A stretch of DNA of 20,359 nt, taken from assembly GCA_039189655.1 (NCBI GenBank), contig JBCCYN010000087.1:1-20359 (forward strand), in the 5' to 3' direction. This document shows, in pieces, positions 15,549-20,359 of the stretch (position 1 is its first letter; every line of letters begins with the position of its first letter). The notes under the pieces are model-generated. The model worked only from the letters and a program-made list of their open reading frames with translations. It did no database searches and was not told the DNA's origin. A program made the translations under genes and the position numbers. This DNA is from Acuticoccus sp039189655. Lineage in GTDB: Bacteria; Pseudomonadota; Alphaproteobacteria; Rhizobiales; Amorphaceae.

Positions 15549-16805
15549 TCAAAAGACCGTTCCGTCGCTCTCAATGGCAATGGGCGGGCCGCCGTCTGCC
15601 CGCCGCTCCCGCGCCATCATGCGACCTGCCAGCCAGGTACCGCCCTCAAGAATTGACGCCAGCGGCAACTCCGAAGCGGACGGGCCCAGGCGCTCGCGAA
15701 CCATCGGCGAGAGCCGCGACAAAAGCTCGACGGTGGTCGCGCGCCACTCAACGATGAGTGGATCGTCCACCTGATGTGTTCGTCCGGCGGCGCGCCCATC
15801 GACAAGCTGCAAGGCGCCGCCGTCCACGAAAAGGCCACCGTTACGGTACTCCGCAAGTCCGGGCAGGTCGTCAAGCTGCTCGGTGCGAACCCCGCGCGCG
15901 GCGAGGGGTTCGATGAGCGACAACGACAGCCAGGTGGAGAGTTTGTGGAACGGAATGAGGTCGCTGCCAGGTGTGCCATCGCCGAGGGCGGGGTGGTGCC
16001 ATGTGTCGCCAAGGTCAATCCCGGCTAGGGAAATTCGGCTTGGCCAGATGGTCCCAAGACCCTCCAGCACGAATGACAAGATGGTGCTGGCGGGGAGGGC
16101 GCCCCCCTGCGCCTCGGCAGCGAGCGCGTCGATGATGCCGCCGGGCCGCGGGTCATCTTCCAGCGCAAAAAGATCCGGATGGGTCCGGACCGCGCTGGAG
16201 AGTTTGCGTAGGAGTGCTGCCCGGCCATCGGCGCCGGCGAGGGGATTTTCAGCCGAGATCTGAAACCCCGCGTCGAACTCTTCCGCCGTCAGGGTTTCCA
16301 GACCGCTGGCATCGGCGCGCAGCGGATCGGCGGGCACTGCGGAAAACGCGCCGCTCGCAAACATGGCGAAGGAGGCAAGACCAAGCCCCTCGGAGCGGCC
16401 AATGTGCTCGCCGGTTGCAGCTTCGTGGTAGCGCCAGGCCGGGCCCGCGCCCGCATCAAGAAGGACCGAGACAATGGCAAGGTCGCCCATGGCTCGAGCT
16501 TTTTCCACCGGCGAAGTCCAGCCCCGCGCCGAGGCAAGGCTTGCGAACCGGTCATACCCTCCGGTTTCGAAGTGGCGCCACCTGGAGTGCAGCGGTACGT
16601 CGAGATCGGGAAATCTCTCCTTGGTGATGGTCGCAACCCGGTCGGCAATGGGGTGAAGCGCAGCCTTGTCGCAGGTGAAATGGGCCGAGCGACCGTCCTC
16701 GATCATGGCAAAAAGCTCTGCCGAGCGTTCGCGCACCGCTCGCGCGGTCAAGATCTCGCGGACGGCCTCCAGATCGGCGGAGGGCGCTGCGGCCGCTTCA
16801 CTCAT
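15549..16805 (-). CDS. URC4/urg3-type protein (DUF1688)
   Basis: A 418-residue protein recognised as the DUF1688/URC4 family of the URC uracil-degradation pathway. Characteristic blocks are HSRWRHFE (about 78-85), EKARAMGDLAIVSVLLDAGAGPAWRY (start near 101), GRSEGLGLASFAMF, DPRPGGIIDAL, LPFHKLSTWL-like LIPFHKLSTWL and FVDGGAL. There are no known nucleotide- or metal-binding signatures. From the yeast literature, urc4 mutants accumulate ribosylurea, which suggests a role in cleaving a ribosylurea-type intermediate; the catalytic mechanism is not established. ATG 16805 is chosen over the TTG at 16808. It overlaps the urc1 TGA in the string ATGAGTGA (16805-16798), a sign of translational coupling. 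Upp follows directly. Confidence 0.88.
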   Translation of the reverse strand: MSEAAAAPSADLEAVREILTARAVRERSAELFAMIEDGRSAHFTCDKAALHPIADRVATITKERFPDLDVPLHSRWRHFETGGYDRFASLASARGWTSPVEKARAMGDLAIVSVLLDAGAGPAWRYHEAATGEHIGRSEGLGLASFAMFASGAFSAVPADPLRADASGLETLTAEEFDAGFQISAENPLAGADGRAALLRKLSSAVRTHPDLFALEDDPRPGGIIDALAAEAQGGALPASTILSFVLEGLGTIWPSRISLAGIDLGDTWHHPALGDGTPGSDLIPFHKLSTWLSLSLIEPLAARGVRTEQLDDLPGLAEYRNGGLFVDGGALQLVDGRAAGRTHQVDDPLIVEWRATTVELLSRLSPMVRERLGPSASELPLASILEGGTWLAGRMMARERRADGGPPIAIESDGTVF

Positions 16806-18051
16806 CAAGATCGCGACCGCGCACAGCGTCGAGGTCCGCGGCGCCGCCGTCCTGCGAATAGTAGCCGGCTGCCTTCTTCGCTTCGATCTCCACCACAGCG
16901 TCCGCTGGGATCAGCTCATCGGGGATGGAAACCCGCTCACCGATGACGATGCCCGATTTCACAATGGCGTCGTATTTCATATTGCTCATGGAGATGAAGC
17001 GGTCGATGCGCCTAACGCCGAGCCAGTGGAGGACGTCCGGCATCAGCTCTTGAAACCGGGCATCCTGGACGCCTGCCACGCACTCGGTGCGCTCAAAATA
17101 TTCCGAGGCCTTGTCGCCGCCCTCCTGGCGCTTGCGCGCGTTGTAGACGAGGAACTTTGTGACTTCGCCGAGGGCGCGGCCTTCCTTGCGATTGTAGACC
17201 ACGAGGCCGACACCGCCCGCCTGGGCCTCGCGAATGCACTCCTCAATGCCGTGGACGAGGTATGGCCGGCAGGTGCAAATGTCAGAACCGAAGACGTCCG
17301 AACCGTTACACTCATCGTGAACCCGGGACGTGAGCCGCCGCGTTGGATCGGCGATGGCCGCCGGCTCGCCGAAGATATAGACGCTGATGGACCCGATGGG
17401 TGGCAGGAAAACCGAAAGGTCCGGCCGGGTCACAAGTTCTGGGAACATCCCCCCGGTTTGTTCAAACAGCACCCGGCGCAGGCGCGTTTCCTCCACGCCA
17501 AAACGCTCAGCTAAGCCCGGCAGGTACCACACCGGCTCGATGGCGGCCTTGGTGACGGCCACATCGCCGTTTTCCATCACGATCTTGTTGTCCGTCACCA
17601 GCCGCTTTTCGCGCACGGCGTCTTTCAACTCATGGAGGACCAGGTGCGCCCGGGTGACGGCGATGGTGGGGCGAATGTCGACACCCTCGCCGATGACATC
17701 GGCAAACGCGCCGCTTGCCACGTGCCCCCAAGGGTCGAGGGACACGATGGCCTTTGGGTCACTCCACGCCGGAAACGGGCCGATGTCGTGGGTGGGCGCG
17801 GTGTTGGTAAGGTCTGGCCGCTTGATGGGGTTCAGGTTTCCCGACGTCACCGCGAGGGCCCGATAAAGGCTGTAGGAGCCGCCATGGGTGCCGATGGCGT
17901 TGCGGTCCGCAGCGTCTGTCACGGTCCCGACGATGGGGCCGCGCGTCTTCGCGTCCGACGCACCCCACGTTAAGGGAAAGCGAAGTTTTTTACCGCTGCC
18001 CGGGTGTGTGGTCAGGCGTATGTGGGTGGTTTTGTTGACGGTCTCGCTCAA
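16798..18051 (-). CDS. URC1-type GTP cyclohydrolase II-like protein
   Basis: A 417-residue protein with a C-terminal half homologous to GTP cyclohydrolase II (RibA). The zinc ligands are Cys248, Cys259 and Cys261 in HDECNGSDVFGSDICTC, and NRKEGRALG (287-295) corresponds to RibA RQEGRGIG. Downstream, RibA's TNNPKK block is changed to SMSNMKYD, and the N-terminal 200 residues are not a DHBP synthase domain. Both points argue for the URC1 branch, not riboflavin synthesis. In the URC route this protein is thought to open the pyrimidine ring of a uracil nucleotide or related compound. The start is TTG 18051, with GGGAGG 5 bases upstream. It is first in the operon with urc4 and upp, and diverges from glk. 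Confidence 0.9.
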   Translation of the reverse strand: MSETVNKTTHIRLTTHPGSGKKLRFPLTWGASDAKTRGPIVGTVTDAADRNAIGTHGGSYSLYRALAVTSGNLNPIKRPDLTNTAPTHDIGPFPAWSDPKAIVSLDPWGHVASGAFADVIGEGVDIRPTIAVTRAHLVLHELKDAVREKRLVTDNKIVMENGDVAVTKAAIEPVWYLPGLAERFGVEETRLRRVLFEQTGGMFPELVTRPDLSVFLPPIGSISVYIFGEPAAIADPTRRLTSRVHDECNGSDVFGSDICTCRPYLVHGIEECIREAQAGGVGLVVYNRKEGRALGEVTKFLVYNARKRQEGGDKASEYFERTECVAGVQDARFQELMPDVLHWLGVRRIDRFISMSNMKYDAIVKSGIVIGERVSIPDELIPADAVVEIEAKKAAGYYSQDGGAADLDAVRGRDLDE

Positions 18052-18056
18052 AGCGG

Positions 18057-18062
18057 CCTCCC
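18057..18062 (-). promoter_or_regulatory. Strong Shine-Dalgarno supporting the urc1 TTG start
   Basis: GGGAGG on the minus strand lies 5 bases before TTG 18051. The strong site and ideal spacing make the rare TTG start credible. Use of TTG may keep expression of the operon's first gene low. Confidence 0.7.
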
Positions 18063-18378
18063 GCGGATCATGCCCGCAGACGGTTCATTTAGAGAATGCG
18101 AAGAAGCGCCAATGCCATAATCGGCACCACAACGCCAGCGTCGTGCGCCAAGTGAGCTAGTTTGCGGCAAGTTTCGGGACGGTGGGTGCGGGCGGCCGGT
18201 CGACCCAAATCGGCCCGGCCGTCCGGCCCGATAATGCTCATTTTGGGGTTCGCTTGGGCCCGTTAACCACCGATCCCGTTTCTCAATTCCATCAATTCGC
18301 CGTCGCCGGCACGCGCCGGGTCGTTCCGCCTGGTTTCATGGCGCGGCTGCAGAGCATAAAGTCTAGCCAAAGGCCGCC
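18063..18378. other. Divergent control region between urc1 and glucokinase
   Basis: About 315 bases without a supported gene; it must hold the promoters of urc1-urc4-upp and of glk. An inverted repeat GGCCGG/CCGGCC lies at 18194-18220 with a 15-base loop. On the minus strand a possible leader peptide of 20 codons begins at TTG 18151 and stops at 18089 (hydrophobic, ends MALALLRIL); without a clear ribosome site it is not called as a gene. No pyrimidine-responsive RNA element or known operator was recognised. Confidence 0.4.
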
Positions 18379-18390
18379 GAGGATTCGCCC

Positions 18391-19428
18391 ATGATTGCTC
18401 CCCTTCACCGCCGCGCCAACGACATCGCGCCCGTGGCGTTTCCGGTGCTGATTGCGGATATCGGCGGCACCAACGTCCGTCTTGCCGTACTTGCCGACGC
18501 CCACAGCACGCTTCGCGAGTTCGCCACCGTGCAAACCAGTGATTTTGCCGATTTCGCCGAAGCAGCTTCTAAGACGGTCCTCGACACCACCTCGATCATG
18601 CCGAAGTCGCTTTTGATCGCTTTGGCCGGGCCTGTGCGGTCGGGGCCAATGAAACTCACCAACGCCGACTGGGTGATCGACCCTGGCGCTTTGATGGACG
18701 TCCTAAACCTCCAAACACTGATCACCTTCAACGATTTTGAGGCCCTTTCCCTGTCGTTGCCGGCCCTCAAGGAAGATCAAGTGATGCAGATCGGTGGCGG
18801 GGAGGCGCAGCGCAGGGCCCCGCGGGTCGTGCTGGGACCGGGAACGGGCCTAGGCGTCGCGGCGCTGGTCTACGGTGACCAGCGCTACATGCCGGTGCCC
18901 GGGGAGGGCGGGCACATGGACTTTGGTCCAATCACCGCACGGGACTTCGCCATTTGGCCTCATCTGGAGCGCATCCAAGGGCGCGTCACCGGCGAGGCGG
19001 TGCTCTCAGGCAACGGCTTGGCGCGGATTTATCGCGCGATCGCATCAGCCGACGGTGCCGATCCAGCGGCTTGTACGAGCGGCGCGGACGTTACCCAACG
19101 CGCGCAGGAGGGTGACGCCATCGCCGATGAGGCCATCGACCTGTTCCTCACCTACCTTGGTCGGTTTGCCGGGGACCTGGCACTCATGTTCCTGGCTCGC
19201 GGCGGTGTTTTTGTGGCTGGCGGCATAGGCCCGCGACTGGAGGATCGATTTCCGACGAGCGGTTTTCGCAAGGCGTTTGAGGGGAAAGCGCCCCATGAGG
19301 AGATCTGCGGGCCAACGCCCACCTTTCTTGTGACAGAGCCTCGACCAGCCGTCGCCGGCCTCGCCACATTCGCGGTTATGCCGGAGCGTTTCATGCTGGA
19401 CCTTTCGGGACGGCGCTTTGACCAATGA
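18391..19428 (+). CDS. glk: Glucokinase
   Basis: A 345-residue cytosolic kinase of the bacterial Glk family (not ROK) that phosphorylates glucose to glucose-6-phosphate with ATP. The phosphate-binding motif is IADIGGTNVR (21-30). NADWVIDP and FNDFEAL hold the sugar-binding and catalytic-Asp regions typical of the family, followed by LGPGTGLGVA, PVPGEGGHMDFGP and VAGGIGPR. GAGG lies 8 bases before ATG 18391. It diverges from urc1 and stands alone. The nearest functional partner in the window is the phosphohexomutase at 12.6 kb. The sugar ABC operon is too distant to infer a shared substrate. Confidence 0.94.
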   Translation: MIAPLHRRANDIAPVAFPVLIADIGGTNVRLAVLADAHSTLREFATVQTSDFADFAEAASKTVLDTTSIMPKSLLIALAGPVRSGPMKLTNADWVIDPGALMDVLNLQTLITFNDFEALSLSLPALKEDQVMQIGGGEAQRRAPRVVLGPGTGLGVAALVYGDQRYMPVPGEGGHMDFGPITARDFAIWPHLERIQGRVTGEAVLSGNGLARIYRAIASADGADPAACTSGADVTQRAQEGDAIADEAIDLFLTYLGRFAGDLALMFLARGGVFVAGGIGPRLEDRFPTSGFRKAFEGKAPHEEICGPTPTFLVTEPRPAVAGLATFAVMPERFMLDLSGRRFDQ

Positions 19429-19690
19429 ACACAAGGGTTGGCGTGGCTTCGGGTTGCGGCAAGGGCTTGCGCCCACTTTACTGATGGTCTATCTCGCCCG
19501 GCGTGGAGTGCGGGGGAGGAGGTTCCTTGTCAGCAATACGTCGACTGTCTCCCCACACACTTTCAACTTTCCAGAGTGCAGGCGTCTTGGTCTCACAGTT
19601 GTCAGTAGATTAAGATTAATATTCCAATTCCTTGGCCAGCGGAACTTTACTGAAAGTAGGCATCTAAACCTGCCTTGCTCATGACCATCT
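19429..19690. other. Noncoding transition zone after glucokinase
   Basis: Base composition drops from GC-rich to AT-richer near 19550. No protein-like frame is supported. A 4-bp hairpin GGGC-TTGC-GCCC at 19463-19474, followed by ACTTTA, could be a weak glk terminator. Otherwise I see nothing. Confidence 0.4.
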
Positions 19691-20176
19691 TGCTGATGTT
19701 ACGATAATAAAACCAGGGTACACTACAAAACCACCGATGATAATGCCCGAGCAATGCAACAATATTAATGGACCGGGTGCCGCGCGTGGGCGCATCGAGT
19801 ATGCGCCCCCAACCAGTCCCAGTTTCCTTACTCTATTACTACCAAGGCCATAATAATAATTATTCACCGCGAGGTTCAAATCCCCAACCAAAGCAATAGA
19901 GTCCACGAATCCACATCCCAAGCAACTATGTAGACGAGTCCGGCGCACTTTTTCGCATTGTGCTCTATAACAATGTGCATCGCGTGCGCCAGCTCTTCAG
20001 CCGGGGCCCAACGGATGCCACCAGCCTCCACCGAATCCTAACGGATTCACTTCAACACAGTCCCCGGGTACCCCGACCCGACCGCCCTCGATATTTGTTC
20101 CGGCTCCTGATTCGTTTAGTATGACTGAAAGCAGTTTTTTGCTCGTGCTAGCGCCGGTGATAATAATGGAGCAGGA
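19679..20176 (-). pseudogene. Decayed beta-strand-rich protein, possibly a beta-helix or tailspike-like remnant
   Basis: Three minus-strand frames in succession read like protein. From 20176 to 19997: IIITGASTSKKLLSVILNES, then GTNIEGGRVG. From about 20043 to 19890: GGIRWAPAEELAHAMHIVIE, then HNAKKCAGLVYIV. From about 19930 to a TGA at 19679: GFVDSIALVGDLNLAVNNYY, then GLGSNRV, HCSGIIIGGFVVYPGFIIVT. Alternating small and hydrophobic residues with NIEGG, IIGG and GSNRV turns suggest short beta-strands, as in pectin-lyase-like folds. At least two frameshifts would be needed, and no start is visible; the 5' part would lie where the repeat cluster begins (about 20200). Family assignment is weak and rests on pattern alone. 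Confidence 0.35.
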
Positions 20177-20200
20177 CTACGGATATGTGAATTCACGCGA

Positions 20201-20320
20201 TGTTCAAATAGAAAACTGTTCAAATAGTCCACATTTTAATTCGACCTCGAGAACAATGCGTCAAAGCCAGAATGTCCCGATGAATAACTATCTAAATGTC
20301 CCATGATCAAATAGTCTACA
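20201..20320. repeat. Cluster of short direct repeats, possible mobile-element end
   Basis: TGTTCAAATAG occurs at 20201-20211 and again at 20217-20227. TCAAATAGTCCACA (20220-20233) recurs as TCAAATAGTCTACA (20307-20320). AATGTCCC occurs at 20271-20278 and 20295-20302. Two interleaved motif types within 120 bases of AT-rich DNA resemble the multiple transposase-binding sites at the ends of some insertion sequences, and the window ends just beyond (20359 reads TGTGTCTTAGG on the minus strand). No transposase gene is inside the window. Identification as an IS end is inference. Confidence 0.5.
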
Positions 20321-20359
20321 AAGTCGGAAAATCAACAGCTCAAAAGTACCTAAGACACA

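Noticed and set aside
16798..18051. Riboflavin biosynthesis gene ribA
   Set aside because: The RibA-like half is diverged in the substrate loop, the N-terminal half is not DHBP synthase, and the neighbours are DUF1688 and upp, not riboflavin genes.
18089..18151. Twenty-codon hydrophobic leader peptide upstream of urc1 (TTG start)
   Set aside because: There is no ribosome site and no codon bias typical of attenuation; it is mentioned only within the spacer description.
19418..19684. Plus-strand 88-codon frame overlapping the end of glk
   Set aside because: It starts inside glk, shows no domain, and crosses the change in base composition.
20121..20306. Plus-strand 61-codon frame at the right edge
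   Set aside because: It lies over the direct-repeat cluster and opposite the better protein-like minus-strand frames, with no ribosome site or family similarity.
1..20359. CRISPR array, tRNA or rRNA genes
   Set aside because: No regularly spaced repeat array and no tRNA- or rRNA-like sequence was seen; the only repeat cluster (20201-20320) has irregular spacing.

Overview
The window looks like a piece of an alphaproteobacterial chromosome, most likely from the Hyphomicrobiales (Rhizobiales) or a close relative. The evidence is a GC-rich, tightly packed core (about 1.7-19.4 kb) whose proteins are of alphaproteobacterial type: a LacI/CUT1 sugar ABC operon, a leucyl aminopeptidase next to an NlpC/P60 hydrolase, a 499-residue phosphohexomutase and an alphaproteobacterial glucokinase. 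This placement rests on protein character only; there is no rRNA or other phylogenetic marker here. Both edges are visibly more AT-rich and hold decayed or accessory DNA.

Left edge (1-1.7 kb): the 5' part of a minus-strand gene for a right-handed beta-helix repeat protein, cut by the window edge, then a frameshifted IS630-family transposase remnant that runs up to the lacI stop codon. Centre-left (1.7-7.9 kb): a LacI-type regulator diverges from a five-gene plus-strand unit coding for an ATPase, a periplasmic binding protein, two MalF/MalG-type permeases and, unusually, a small cytochrome b561-like membrane protein. The divergent spacer carries a palindrome suited to be the LacI operator, and a strong hairpin follows the binding-protein gene.

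Centre (7.9-12.4 kb): a minus-strand cluster reads pilin-like peptide, leucyl aminopeptidase, NlpC/P60 hydrolase, crotonase-fold protein, amidase, with overlaps or short gaps. The crotonase lacks both usual catalytic glutamates. Next (12.6-14.9 kb) are a minus-strand phosphoglucomutase/phosphomannomutase and a divergent secreted protein with two cysteine repeats of identical spacing.

Centre-right (14.9-18.05 kb): a minus-strand operon urc1-urc4-upp. This is the bacterial form of the URC uracil-degradation route, with a GTP-cyclohydrolase-II-like protein, a DUF1688 protein and uracil phosphoribosyltransferase. It is the most interesting system in the window because the chemistry of two of its enzymes is still poorly defined. 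Divergent from it is a plus-strand glucokinase (18.4-19.4 kb).

Right edge (19.4-20.36 kb): no intact gene. It appears to hold a minus-strand beta-strand-rich pseudogene broken by frameshifts, then a cluster of short repeats that resembles the end of a mobile element continuing past the window.
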